A stretch of DNA of 64,000 nt from Xenopus tropicalis (GCF_000004195.4 NC_030680.2:140429545-140493544); one strand, 5' to 3'; counted from the stretch's first letter, positions 11,973 through 23,362 are shown. Notes: a model not told the origin generated them from the letters alone. Numbers and translations are program-made.

Positions 11973-13002
11973 TGGTTCTACTGTTAATATAAATGCCATC
12001 TATGTATAGAGTTTGTAGACACTATTATTTACAATGTTTCATCATTGGCAATTATCGTGGACAGGGAACTTTATTGGCATATAGCTGTTGCCATGTTCTT
12101 ATCAATGCCTCTCATTATTATTATTATGTTTATAATAATAACAGACAACTGATGAATAATAACATATTCCTTGTTTATATATAATTGTAGGCTACAGCAT
12201 CTCTTTATGGTTTTGCAGTTGTATAACCAGTCTCAGAGCGTTCTCATCAATACCTTTAAACACTTTCCGGTTGACTTCACTTTGTCCTAAAAGATACACT
12301 TGTGCCGCCACTTGTTTTCTCATTGACCGCGTGGGTGGCTATTAGCCGAGCCGCATTGGCCCCCAACTTTTTTTTTTTTTATAATGTAATGGACTCGGGA
12401 GTCGTCGAATTTGCATCTCTTAGTTCCTTTCTATTGCACCCTGCGTCACACTGCCGTACTGACTTACATCCATGTTGTGCTTGCAATTGTGTTTTATTTT
12501 TGGGCACCTTCAATTAGTGGCAACACAGCGCATGTAAGCAAAAAAAATTACAGTAATTCAGCCGCTAACAAGTTTAAAGACACAATATGAACATTGATTA
12601 TAATAGCCACATAGCCCTCGAGTTGCAGAGGCAGAGACATTAAGGAGTTGTTCCCAGAGTCGCGCGGTCGTTCAGCAAGGTTAATTTCAAAGACCTCGAG
12701 GTTCATAATTTCCAAATTGCTGCCGCGAACCCATTGTTCTTGACGGGGAAAAAACACTCCATTGCATTGTTCCTGTTTTGTAAAGTACTGATTTTTAAGA
12801 GCAAAAACTAAACATATATTTTTTTTCGTGCACATAATTTATTTCTCAGATGGAGTGGCATAAAACTTTTTTTTTCAGCCATTTTCATGTTTTATTTGGA
12901 TTCTGCTTTTCTGATAGGAATAGGTCAAGCCGTGTTTCCGATATACAGTTTGCCTTCAATTAAAATGGAATCAAATTTGGGTCTTTTCTATGTTGTGGTG
13001 TA
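11973..13002. other. No gene seen; partly repeat-free
   Basis: 12200-12900 appears non-repetitive, with several CpGs (for example TCGCGCGGTCG near 12660). No open frame of note. Confidence 0.35.
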
Positions 13003-13138
13003 GTTGAAAAGGACCAGTAACACCCCAAAAAAAGGGGTTTAAATGTATTATAAATATAATGCACTGCTACCCAGCACTGGAAAAAATGTGTTTGCTTTAC
13101 TTATACTCTACAGTTTATATAAATGAGCTGCTGTGTAG
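13003..13138. mobile_element. Left part of a T2-type element split by the next MITE
   Basis: The wording AAAAGGACCAGTAACACC, then TATAATGCACTGCTACCCAG and GAGCTGCTGTGTAG matches the T2-like element around 27610-27930. It stops at TA 13139 where the minisatellite MITE begins; the other side resumes at 14421 with weaker similarity. Confidence 0.5.
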
Positions 13139-14420
13139 TACAGGTATGGGACCCGTTATCCAGAATGCTCGGGACCTGAGGTTTACCGAATAAGGGGTCT
13201 TTCCGTAATTCGGATCTCCTACTGTAAGTCTACTTAGAAAATTATTTAAATAGTATTTAAACCCAATAGGATTGTTTTGGCTCTAATAAGGATTAATTGT
13301 ATCTTAGTTGGGATCAAGTACAGGTACTGTTTTATTATTACAGAGAAAAGAGAATCATTTAACCATGAAATAAACCCAATAGGGCTGTTCTGCCCCCAAT
13401 AAGGGGTAATTATATCTTAGTTGGGATCAAGTACAGGTACTGTTTTATTATTACAGAGAAAAGGGAATCATTTAACCATTAAATAAACCCAATAGGGCTG
13501 TTCTGCCCCAATAAGGGGTAATTATATATTAGTTGGGATCAAGTACAGGTACTGTTTTATTATTACAGAGAAAAGGGAATCATTTAACCATTAAATAAAC
13601 CCAATAGAACTGTTCTGCCCCCAATAATTATATCTTAGTTGGGATCAAGTTTTATTATTACAGAGAAAAGGGAATCATTTAACCATTAAATAAACCCAAT
13701 AGGACTGTTCTGCCCCCAATAAGGGGTAATTATATCTTAGTTGGGATCAAGTTTAATTATTACAGAGAAAAGGGAATCATTTAACCATTAAATAAACCCA
13801 ATAGGGCTGTTCTGCCCCCAATAAGGGGTAATTATATCTTAGTTGGGATCAAGTACAGGTACTGTTTTATTATTACAGAGAAAAGGGAATCATTTAACCA
13901 TTAAATAAACCCAATAGGGCTGTTCTGCCCCCAATAAGGGGTAATTATATCTTAGTTGGGATCAAGTTTTATTATTACAGAGAAAAGGGAATCATTTAAC
14001 CATTAAATAAACCCAATAGGACTGTTCTGCCCCCAATAAGGGGTAATTATATCTTAGTTGGGATCAAGTTTAATTATTACAGAGAAAAGGGAATCATTTA
14101 ACCATTAAATAAACCCAATAGGGCTGTTCTGCCCCCAATAAGGGGTAATTATATCTTAGTTGGAATCAAGTACAGGTACTGTTTTATTATTACAGAGAAA
14201 AGGGAATCATTTAACCATTAAATAAACCCAATAGGACTGTTCTGACCCCAATAAGGGGTAATTATATCTTAGTTGGGATCAAGTACAAGTATTGTTTTAT
14301 TATTGCAGAGAAAAAGGAAATGTGAATTATTTGATTAAAATGGAGTCTATGGGAGATGGCATTTCCCTAATTTGGAACATTCTTGATAATGGGTTTACGG
14401 ATAAGGGGTGCGATACCTGT
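13139..14420 (+). mobile_element. Minisatellite-bearing MITE (copy b), ten units
   Basis: Left end TA-CAGGTATGGGACCCGTTATC at 13139, right end GGGGTGCGATACCTG near 14419. The first unit keeps the older wording GTTTTGGCTCTAATAAGG; the interior units read CTGTTCTGCCCCCAATAAGG; the last keeps AAGTACAAGTATTG. It has split a T2-type element. Non-coding. Several units lack the ACAGGTACTG segment, producing a 317-bp higher-order period. Confidence 0.85.
13260..14325 (+). repeat. 113/103-bp minisatellite array with 317-bp higher-order period
   Basis: Unit junctions of type CAAGTTTTATT occur at 13646 and 13963, of type CAAGTTTAATT at 13748 and 14065, and full CAAGTACAGG-type junctions at 13850 and 14167. 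All three pairs are exactly 317 bp apart. This shows that a block of three units was duplicated as one piece. Confidence 0.85.
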
Positions 14421-15364
14421 GTTGAACTATAGAATGGAAATCTATTGTAAGAAACAGGACATTTATTGCCAAGAAATAGTTTATTTGTGGGTGCTGGCTG
14501 CACAGATAGAAAATTGTAGTTTGCCTTTAATTTAACTGTAAGTGTGTCATATGAATGTCTTCATTTTTATATAGTTTTTTTTTTTTAATCGTTTGCCTAC
14601 TTTTTGTGTCACTTTTCAGTGTTAAAATGGGGGCAGTAACCTTGTTTTTATTTAGGCCCTCGCCTATTCATATTCTGGTCTTTTGTTTAACCTTTGCCAG
14701 GTTGCTATGGTACAAAGAACTGTAGTAACCAGATAGCTGGTGAAATTCCAAATTGGAGAAAAACTACGCACTAGTTTTTATAAATTCCAGTGTTGCTGCC
14801 TTCATCAGTGTGCCTCTGTCAATCACAAGCAACACTAAATAGCCCAGTATGGAGGGAAAACCTGTGACTTTACCTTAGTCGGATTATTAAATATATGTAC
14901 ATTACAATTTCTTACATTTTTGTAAACTGTATAGGTCTTTATCTATCTGCATTACATTGCTCCGGTAAGGAAATCTTTTTCACTAAATGTAATTAAAACA
15001 TGCCCTCTGGAAGCTGAATAATTGTGAAAATGATGGGATTTAATAGAAAAATGTCTCACATATTATTATCCAATTACAAAGGGCTGTAGAGGTCATGACT
15101 TTGCAGTGCCTAGAGTGTGGAATAACATCATTGTGGGGGCCTGGCCAATCCCATTGGTCTGTAATAGTACTTTCCACAGCAGGGGATTTTTACATAGTCA
15201 GAGATAGCATTGTACTATTCCAGCATAGGCATTTTCCTGTACTAAGCACAATTCTGCATCAAAATCCCATTATCCTTGCTCATAGCCTGTACAGAAACAT
15301 ATCATAAATCTATGGCAGCGTAGCTATTCCCCTGTACAAAGCACAGTTCAGCAGGAACAACCCC
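14421..15364. other. No gene; starts with T2-type element remainder
   Basis: The first 100-150 bp probably continue the element interrupted at 13139. The rest shows no repeat boundary or long frame. Confidence 0.35.
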
Positions 15365-15594
15365 GTTAGGGTTGCCACCTGTCTGGTTTTGAGCTTGACA
15401 GCCTGGGTTTCAGGCTGTCTGGGTCAAAACCGGGCAGGACTCACTGGGAATGACGTGGCAATTGGCCAATTGGCAATTGCTGTGTCATTGCCCCGCCTAG
15501 TGATGTCACAACCTGTCTCTTCCCTGCACCCATGACATTACAACCCCACCTCTTCCCGCCCAGTGGCAAAGGCCATCAGAGGTGGCAACCCTAC
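15365..15594. mobile_element. MITE with AGGGTTGCCACCT ends
   Basis: Begins TTAGGGTTGCCACCTGTC and ends AGAGGTGGCAACCCTA, a clear inverted repeat. The interior has a smaller repeated pair around CAGCCTGGGTTTCAGGCTG. The element split by insertions at 30420-32567 has related ends. Non-coding. Confidence 0.7.
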
Positions 15595-15623
15595 ACCCTG
15601 TATTTATGCATAACATAGGGTAG

Positions 15624-15955
15624 TACAGGTTTGGGATCCCTTATCCGGAAACCCATTATCCAGAAAGCTCCGAATTACGGAAAGGCCGTCTCCCATAGAC
15701 TCCATTTTAATCAAATAATTCAGAATTTTACAACTGATTTCCTTTTTCTCTGTAATAATAAAACAGTAGCTTGTACTTGATCCCAACTAAGATATAAAGA
15801 ATCCTTATTAGGGATAGAACAATCCTATTGGGTTTATTTAATGTTTTATTGATTTTTTAGTAGACTTAAGGCATGGAGATCCAAATTACGGAAAGATCCC
15901 TTATCCGGAATACCCTTGGTCCCGAGCATTCTGGATAACGGGTCCTATACCTGTA
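15624..15955 (-). mobile_element. Minisatellite-bearing MITE (copy c), single unit
   Basis: Both ends present: TA-CAGGTTTGGGATCCC at 15624 and GGGTCCTATACCTG-TA at 15955. Only one internal unit is present, with the older wording (CTTGTACTTGATCCC; CTTATTAGGGATAGAACAATCC). This is the unexpanded form of the family in the window and a useful reference for what the interior looked like before amplification. Confidence 0.8.
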
Positions 15956-16357
15956 CCATAAAACTTTGCCAACTTAGATATTCCATCTGTACCAAGTCCA
16001 GGTCAGAAGGAACAACTTGTTATAAATGTGTTCAGATCTTTTACAAAGTACCCAAAATCTATCAAGGCATTGGTGGAAACTGAACCTCTTCCCCTGGCTT
16101 CCTGGCTGTGCTTAGTAGGATAAACTGGAATATGTCAAAATATTATCTACTTTGTGCAATAATTGTGCAGAATGCTCACTGTGGGAATGGGTCGGGTGGG
16201 CTTGTTTGGCAAAAAGAAAGCAGGTAAGCGGGTAAAGGTTGGGCAAGGGTCTGAAAAAACAGACCCATGTCGGACTCTACAAAAGGAACATAATCATAAA
16301 TTTACTGCTAAATATTTCCATAAATTATGAAAAGGTACAGTGCAGTGAAGTTATAAT
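15956..16357. other. No gene seen
   Basis: Nothing recognised; short AT-rich spacer. Confidence 0.35.
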
Positions 16358-16448
16358 AATAATAATAAAACAGTACCTTGTACTTTATACCAACTAAAAT
16401 ATAATTAATCCTTATTGCAGTCAAAATAGTTATTTTGGGTTTATTTAA
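16358..16448 (-). mobile_element. Fragment of the minisatellite MITE
   Basis: AAAACAGTACCTTGTACTTT followed by TATAATTAATCCTTATTG and GGGTTTATTTAA is the older edge-unit wording. The fragment stops at TTTAA, exactly where a TTAA-type sequence (TTAAAGAGACATATC) begins, so it was probably interrupted by that insertion. Confidence 0.55.
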
Positions 16449-16960
16449 AGAGACATATCATATAAAAATTAAGAATGTACCAGTGAATTATACTCCCCTA
16501 GATATAAAAGGATCGTGCTTAAAAAAGTTGTGTTTCAGACTGATTTTTTGAGATATTCTGCCAAAACCCCACTAGCCCCGCCCATCTGTTCCACTTCCTG
16601 CTGGCTGAATTCTCTGGATGTGCAGGGGGCCGGTGTCTCTCAGTACACTGCACTGTAGGATAGGAACCAATCAGCAGCTAGGCTGACCTGGTAGGGAACT
16701 GAAGCCTGTCTTTGCTTGTATGACTGCTGGGCTGTGATTGGCTCTCCCCCTCCTGCTGTGCTTCTGGCAGAGACAGTTAGGACATGCCCTCCCCTCATTT
16801 GAAACACTGACCTGAGAGGATTTATAGGGAGCTACAATAACGGGGCTATTTTTGCAGGCAGTATTCAATTTTAGCCCAAAGTGAAACCAGCACCATATAT
16901 TATTTGTAATTGCCTACAAAATTAGTTTTTTTTCCATTTATGCAATATTCATTTGGTAAT
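16446..16960. mobile_element. Probable TTAA-type element, right end not found
   Basis: Begins TTAAAGAGACATATCAT. The interior (CCAATCAGCAGCTAGG, TGATTGGCTCTCCCCC) resembles interiors of other T2-like MITEs. No matching right terminus was identified. Confidence 0.3.
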
Positions 16961-16965
16961 GTTTA

Positions 16966-17195
16966 GATTTTGGCCGGAAATCGCCCAGATATCGATTGGG
17001 CAGGTTAAAAAAGCTAGTCGGATCGGGGACCTCATCGGCTCGTTGATGCGGTCCCCGAACCGACTGCCCCATTGCCACCAATATGATTCGATCATTTGGC
17101 CCCAGGGCCTACACGTTCCCTGATATCGCCCACCCGTAGGGTAAAGATCCGCTCGCTTGGCGAGATTGCCTTCATGTGTATGGGGACCATTACAC
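16966..17195. mobile_element. Fragment of the GGTGGCCATACACG-type MITE
   Basis: Contains GATATCGATTGGGCAGG, GATCGGGGACCTCATCGG, GATCCGCTCGCTTGGCG and a decayed end CATGTGTATGGGGACCATTA. Same words as in the complete copies at 10714 and 35283. Left terminus missing. Confidence 0.65.
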
Positions 17196-18160
17196 GTATT
17201 GCCTGTGATAAGAAGTGCATTTGGGTAGATAACTTTTTATTTTACATTTCCAGTTCTGACAGAATCCCAGAGTTTTAAAGTAAGTGAATGTGTGTGACTG
17301 AAGCAGTTTGGGAATGGCTGTACAGTAGGGTATGGGATCAGTACATAGCACTGAATGATTTCAGCTGTACTAAGCACATGGGTATGTTTCGTGGGCGGCA
17401 AAACTGTCTTATCAGCAATTTTCCCTTTTTTTTTTTTTTTTGACAATCTGCATGGAATTTGCCAGTGGCAGAAATCTAGCACTCACTAAATGCTGTTACA
17501 GTTGAATTCTGCACACATGAATTATGACAAGTAAGTCTGACTGTTCTGTGGTTTGTTGTGTCTGGTTTGGTTCCTACATCAAAAGTCCTAGTTGCTTTTT
17601 TGGTCACTGGAAGCTTTATTTTCCCTGGTCTGGCCAAGCCAGCAGGATCCCCCTGCGCTACAGGGAACCATAAACCTTCGGCTATAAATCCCGAGGATCC
17701 AATCCTTATTACATCACCCGCAGTAAGCACCGGGGATACGTTTATTAGCTATTATTTAATTGCTTTTTCAGTAGGAAGAACCTCTTAAAAATTAGCATCA
17801 GAATACACGGTACACCACATATTGTTTTAAATATTTGACTTTAGCTCATTTGGATTGGATTAAGGATGCATTACAATCAGGTGTTGGTTATCGACTGATG
17901 TAATGGGATGTTTTAGGCCTGCAGTGCTGCCCGGATTTTATTACACCTATTCGACACCACTTTCACATTTAAAGATCAATGTGCAAATAAAATTGTATTA
18001 ACTGGAGGCCGGGCGTCCACTGCGGCTTCTGCTGGTTGGAATTCCGTGTATCTTTGCTTAAATATAACCGCAATATTAACAATAAAATCCTATGTAGATA
18101 TTAAGTATATGGCTTTCATTTAAAGGGAAGGCAACAGCAAGAAATGAAAAAGCATTTACT
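17196..18160. other. No gene seen
   Basis: A T-run at about 17424-17441 and short chance frames on both strands near 17480-17790; nothing recognisable. TTTAAAGGGAAGGCAAC at about 18119 looks like a TTAA MITE end without a partner. Confidence 0.35.
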
Positions 18161-18920
18161 CAGGTATGGGGAAACCCATTATCCAGAAAGTTCCAAAATA
18201 CAGAAAAGCCATCTCCCATTGACTCCATTATATGCAAATAATTCTTATTTTTAAAAATGATTCCCTTTTCTCTGTAATAATAAAACAGTACCTGTACTTG
18301 ATCCCAACTAAGATATAATTACCCCTTATTGGGGGCAGAACAGCCCTATTGGGTTTATTTCATGGTTAAATGATTCCCTTTTCTCTGTAATAATAAAACA
18401 GTACCTGTACTTGATCCCAACTAAGATATAATTACCCCTTATTGGGGGCAGAACAGTCCTATTGAGTTTATTTAATGGTTAAATGATTCCCTTTTCTCTG
18501 TAATAATAAAACAGTACCTGTACTTGATCCCAACTAAGATATAATTACCCCTTATTGGGGCAGAACAGCCCTATTGGGTTTATTTAATGGTTAAATGATT
18601 TCCTTTTTTCCCTGTAATAATAAAACAGTACAGGTATGGGATCCCTTATCCGTAATTTGGGTATGGAGATCCAAATTATGGAAAGATCCCTTATCTGGAC
18701 AACTTCAGGTACCGATCGCTCTGGATAACAGGTCCCATACCTGTACCTTGTACTTGACCCCAACTAAGATATACTTAATCCTTATTGGATGCAAAACTAT
18801 TGGGTTTATTTAATGTTTAAATTATTTTTTAGTAGACTTAAGGTATAGAGATCCAAATTATGGAAAGACCCCGTATCCGGAAAACCCCAAGTCCTGAGCA
18901 TTCTGGATAACAGGTCCCAG
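18161..18920 (-). mobile_element. Minisatellite-bearing MITE (copy d) with nested relative
   Basis: Left end CAGGTATGGGGAAACCC at 18161, right end decayed after CATTCTGGATAACAGGTCCC. Contains three 113-bp units in reverse orientation plus an older edge unit (CTTATTGGATGCAAAACTATTGG). A 113-bp terminal-repeat-only relative sits inside, at the TA of its AAAACAGTACCTTGTAC segment. Confidence 0.8.
18631..18743. mobile_element. 113-bp deletion derivative nested in copy d
   Basis: Starts CAGGTATGGGATCCCTTATC and ends AACAGGTCCCATACCTG, flanked by TA at 18629-18630 and 18744-18745. It contains both terminal regions of the MITE family but no internal repeat unit. The host sequence on either side joins to the usual CAGTACCTTGTACTTGA wording once the insert and one TA are removed, so this shows the TA target duplication of the family directly. 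Confidence 0.85.
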
Positions 18921-19687
18921 GTCTTTTACTGTGTAGGTCTTTCTGGCCCAAGTAATGTCATATGTACTGCTCCTATAAAACAGACTGTAATCATAAACAA
19001 AATGTCTGCTGATAGAAATCAGATGAGCAAATACAAAGAATAAGGCCATTGTTTAAAACTTGATTTTTACCTATTTTTTTTTTTTTTTTTAAACTCTTAT
19101 TGGATTAGTCCAACCTTTGCTCTTTGTCCATTTATCTTGAGGATTGTTTAATTTAGGCCAGGAACTAACTGTCAGCCCTCTAACTGCTGTGATCTACAAA
19201 TCCCATCATGAATTTTGGAAATTATAGCTCTCAGCGGCTTAAAGGCTTTAACATGTCATGGTTATACTGCGCAGACAGGCCTCGCTCTGTATTGGCTCTC
19301 CCTGTCCCTTTGTGTGGAGGCAGGATATGAAGCAGTGGGTTGGACTAAAGAAATTTGTTAAAGGGACAGTAACACCATTTATTTATTTTTTTTGCTCAAT
19401 TGCTATAAAGAGGGAAGAGACCCCCTTTATAAGTGTTAACACATTAAAACACACGTCTGATATGAAAATAAAACACTGACAAATAATAATATGGTAGTTC
19501 AGCATATCCTGAACGGCCTGTGCTATCTTGTGACTGGCACGCCTATGCAAACAGGCATGTACTAAATAATGATCTATTGACTGTTAGTAAACATTCATTG
19601 TTCATTGATATATGATCAGTTGAGTTTTTTTAAGGTAGGGCAAACTCCCATAAAGCAAATGCTTTGTATTTTCCAATCAAGGATGAA
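18921..19687. other. No gene; one TTAA MITE end
   Basis: TTAAAGGGACAGTAACACC at about 19359 is a typical T2-type left terminus, but no right terminus was found. A T-run lies at about 19073-19090. No coding region. Confidence 0.4.
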
Positions 19688-19775
19688 TGTACCCCCATAT
19701 AAAGGCTGAGGCTGAGTTATACAGTATCACTCATGTATTATAAGGGATAATGTACCTTCTACTGTAAATGATAAG

Positions 19776-21312
19776 GATATTGTATGTATGTATGTATGTA
19801 TAACTTTATTTATAAAGCGCCACAAGGGTACGCAGCGCTGTACAATCTTACAATATACACAATTACACACAGGGAGGGCAAGTGTTATAATAAATAAATA
19901 CAATAAATGTATATATATAAGTGCCATGTGGTATGAGACACAGTAGGAAGGAGGTCCCTGCCCCGTAGAGTTTACAATCTAAGTGGTTGGGCAACATACA
20001 GGCACAAATTGGAAGGTAAGAGTGCATCAGGTATGGGCATTTGCCCTTAAGCGCAGGACTAGGCAAGATAATGTCTTAGTTCTCCAGAAGGTAACAGCTG
20101 AGCTTTTTCTTAAAGAGAGTGGGTGAGTTTTCCCTATGGAGGGATTCAGGGATAGAGTTCCAGAGGTAAGGAGCAGCGAGATAGAAAGGGTTAAGACGAG
20201 AGAGCGCAGTGGGTGTGGATGGCGTAAACAGACGGAGGCTCTGAGAGGAGCGGAGGAGACGACCAGGAACATGTAGGGAGACCAGTGAAGAAATGTAGTG
20301 AGGAGCAGAGGAGGGAAGGGCTTTGAATGTTAGTAGAAGGATTTTGTAAGCTATCCTTTGCTTAACAGGTAACCATGCAAGAGAGTTCAATTGAGGCTGA
20401 GCAGGTTCCCTCTTAGGAGAGAGCAGGAGGATCCTGGCAGCAGAGTTTAAAATTGATTGCAGGGGAGAGAGGTGGGAGTCTGGGAGGCCGGTTAGTAGGA
20501 GATTGCAGTAATCTAAGCGGGAAAGGGCATGGATTAGTGTTTTAGCTGTTACTTGTGAAAGAAAGGGGCGTATCTTGGCAATATTGCGGAGGAAAAAGCG
20601 GCAGGTTTTGGCAGTGTTATTAATATGGTTAGAGAAGGAGAGTGACTGGTCAAAGATTACCCCAAGACAGCGTGCAGAATTTACAGGGTTGATGGTCATG
20701 CCATCAATAGTGATGGTGAAAGGAGGAGGAGGGCCAGGTTTGGGCGGGAAGACCATGAGTTCGGTTTTAGCTAGGTTAAGTTTGAGGTGGCGCCTGTTCA
20801 TCCAGGAGGAGATAGCCAGGAGGCAGTTACCAATCTGGGTTTGAACATCAGTGGTTAGTGCAGGGGTGTCTAAGTATATCTGGGTGTCATCTGCATATAG
20901 GTGATATTTAAGACCAAACGAAGAAATAAGGTCTCCCAAAGAGAGAGTGTACAGGGAGAACAGCAGGGGATCAAGCACAGAGCCCTGAGGCCCCCACACT
21001 AAGCGGAACCGGGGTAGAGGATTTGTTAGTAAGAGAGACAGAGAAGGAGCGGTTAGAGAGATAAGAAGAGAACCAGAATGCTGCTTGATCCCGGATACCC
21101 AGAGAATAGAGAATCTGCGTAAGGATAGAATGGTCGACAGTATCAAAAGCAGAGAAAAGGTCTAGGAGAATGAGGACCGAGTAGCGTCCTTTGGCCTTGG
21201 CAGTCTGGAGATCATTTGTCACTCTACATAAGGCCGTCTCAGTGGAGTGCGCAGGCCGAAAACCAGACTGCATAGGGGCCAGCAGATTATGGGTGCAGAG
21301 GAAGTCACTGAG
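19776..21312 (-). mobile_element. 5'-truncated L2-type LINE
   Basis: Minus-strand non-LTR retrotransposon. Its 3' end lies at about 19783, where the tail (antisense TTTATTTATAAAGCGCC, CAGCGCTGTACAATC) is followed by a TATG microsatellite. The body codes for a reverse transcriptase of the L2 group. The 5' end is truncated at about 21310, where an AGTCACTGAGG word is common to the element and to the 130-bp repeat. No clear target duplication. Confidence 0.8.
20076..21312 (-). pseudogene. L2 reverse transcriptase, C-terminal part, frameshifted
   Basis: Reverse-transcriptase domain of an L2-group LINE; in an active element this enzyme copies RNA into DNA at a nicked target. The upstream segment (to about 20997) has [11 protein letters not shown] and [13 protein letters not shown]. 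The downstream segment has [12 protein letters not shown], the catalytic YADD box (in [10 protein letters not shown]), [22 protein letters not shown] and the usual L2 C-terminus ending SCYLLEN. Between them, near 20995, about two bases are missing between the codons for SVG and PQGSVL, shifting the frame. The N-terminal endonuclease is absent, so it is a dead copy. The catalytic residues themselves are kept, which suggests fairly recent decay. Confidence 0.85.
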
Positions 21313-21880
21313 GGGTTCTGTGCCCATATAAAGGCACAAGGCTGCAGGCTGAGTTATACAGGGAAATCTGAGTATCACTCATGTATTATAAGGGATAATG
21401 TACCCCCTACTGTAAATGATAAGAATATTAGAAGTTACTGAGGGGCTCTGTGCCCATATAAAGGCACAAGGCTGCAGGCTGAGTTATACAGGGAACTCTG
21501 AGTATCACTCATGTATTATAAGGGATAATGTACCCCCTACTGTAAATGATAAGGATATTAGCAGTCACTGAGGGGTTCTGTGCCCATATAAAGGCACAAG
21601 GCTGCAGGCTGAGTTATACAGGGAACTCTGAGTATCACTCATGTATTATAAGGGATAATGTACCCCCTACTGTAAATGATAAGGATATTAGCAGTCACTG
21701 AGGGGTTCTGTGCCCATATAAAGGCACAAGGGTGCAGCTGAGTTATACAGGGAACTCTGAGTATCACTCATGTATTATAAGGGATAATGTACCCCCTACT
21801 GTAAATGATAAGGATATTAGCAGTCACTGAAGGGTTCTGTGCCCATATAAAGGCACAAGGCTGCAGGCTGAGTTATACAG

Positions 21881-23201
21881 GTCGTAATTCTGTTAATTCT
21901 AACATTTTTAAAATACACAAGTTTCAATAAATGTCGGCATACAAATAGTACAACTAAATATACATATTTTATATAGGACTTTTCTATATATCTATATATA
22001 TATACAGTACCTTAGCACCCCACTAAAAGTGGAGATGTTTGAACAGATTACAGCAGGGTATTGTAATGGTTTAATCACCGAAAAAGCCAATGGATATTGC
22101 CTAGTGATATTATCTATAGCAGTGACCACCATATTTTTGATGTGCTAGACCAATTATCCACCGTTCCACATGTTTGGGGGGATCTTATTATGCTACAATA
22201 ATAATCTCATTTATACAGGCGACCTACAGGAATCCCTCCTTCCGTTGTATATAGAGCAATTGTACTTTATAATGTTCTATCGTCTGCGCTTTGTCTCTAC
22301 ATCTGTATCTCCATACGTGTTGTACTATGCAGTACGATAAGGGGCTCTATTTGTACTTGAGTAATATACACACCTATTGTACAGACATGGCAGTAAAGAC
22401 ATAAAAGATGTTTAATCTGTATTGGGATCTGCGTGGCTCTGAGCAGAACATGTCATATGTCCCCAGCAATCACAACAATGCAACGTACATGGGCAACGTA
22501 TTGGCATTCCAGTCTGTTCCTCCACTAGTTGCCTTGATCAAAGGTCACTACATCAACAGAGCTCTCCGTCATCTTCCTTCGCTGCATTGTCATAAACGCC
22601 ATTTGCATAATCTGCCTTTACGCTGATGTTAGATTAGTTCATAGAGGACAACCTTCTTTCTTAGAGTGCTAATAATCTCGCAGCCGAGCGCGGAAAGAAT
22701 ACATAAACCTCTACATTTCTGAAAAAAAAAATATGCACCGGAAAAATTGTAATTACGCATGATTTTGACATGATCCACTGCCTAAAATGTTAGCACCTGG
22801 GTCCCCTAAGAAACAGAAATAAGAAAAAAAAAAACGTAGAATATTAAGAAGCGTGCACTTGAAAGGGTGCTAATGAAATAATGAAATTGGGATGTGGGAA
22901 TCATCAGAGTGGTGTCAGGATGTAACAGCTAATTTTAGTTATTTGTGAAATGCTTCTCACAGGGAGAAAGAATTGCTACTAGGAACAAACACGTCGGTGC
23001 GTAGGAAAAGGGGTGACTGGTCAGGTTTCACTAGTTTGCCTCTATGGGCACCAACACTGCACCCAGGTGGTACCACGGCTCTATAGGACTGAGCCTATGA
23101 GGCCTAAGAGCTCAGCAGTGATGTTGCAGGAACTCACCTGGCAAAGGCTTTAGTTAAAGTTCCATACATTTTCAAGGGTAGTCTCAACCCTTTCTCCTTG
23201 T
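21881..23201. other. No gene seen; partly repeat-free
   Basis: Short ATAT microsatellite near 21986-22003. 22400-22950 appears non-repetitive, with CpGs such as GCCGAGCGCGG near 22683. No coding region supported. Confidence 0.35.
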
Positions 23202-23362
23202 AGATTGTAAGCTCTTTTGGGCAGGGCTCTCTTCACCTCTTGTATCGGTTATTGATTGCTTTCTATGTTACTCTGTATGCCCAATGTATGAAACCCACTT
23301 ATTGTACAGCGCTGCGGAATATGTTGGCGCTTTATAAATAAATGTTAATAATAATAATAAAG
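23202..23362 (+). mobile_element. L2-type LINE 3' tail (second copy)
   Basis: Nearly identical to 11811-11972: TAGATTGTAAGCTCTTTTGG, GTACAGCGCTGCGG, TTGGCGCTTTATAAATAAAT, ending in ATAATAATAATAA. Two such copies with the same 5' start suggest either a preferred truncation point or a short tail-derived SINE. Confidence 0.7.

Larger units (their letters stand above)
19688..21880. repeat. 130-bp tandem repeat split by an L2 LINE
   Basis: On the right, the word AGTCACTG (or AGTTACTG) followed by AGGGG lies at 21303, 21433, 21563, 21693 and 21822: spacings of 130, 130, 130 and 129. Units contain GTGCCCATATAAAGGCAC, GGCTGAGTTATACAGGGAA and GGGATAATGTACCCCCTAC. A partial unit with the same words lies at 19688-19775, left of the LINE. 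The LINE therefore landed inside an existing array. Confidence 0.8.
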
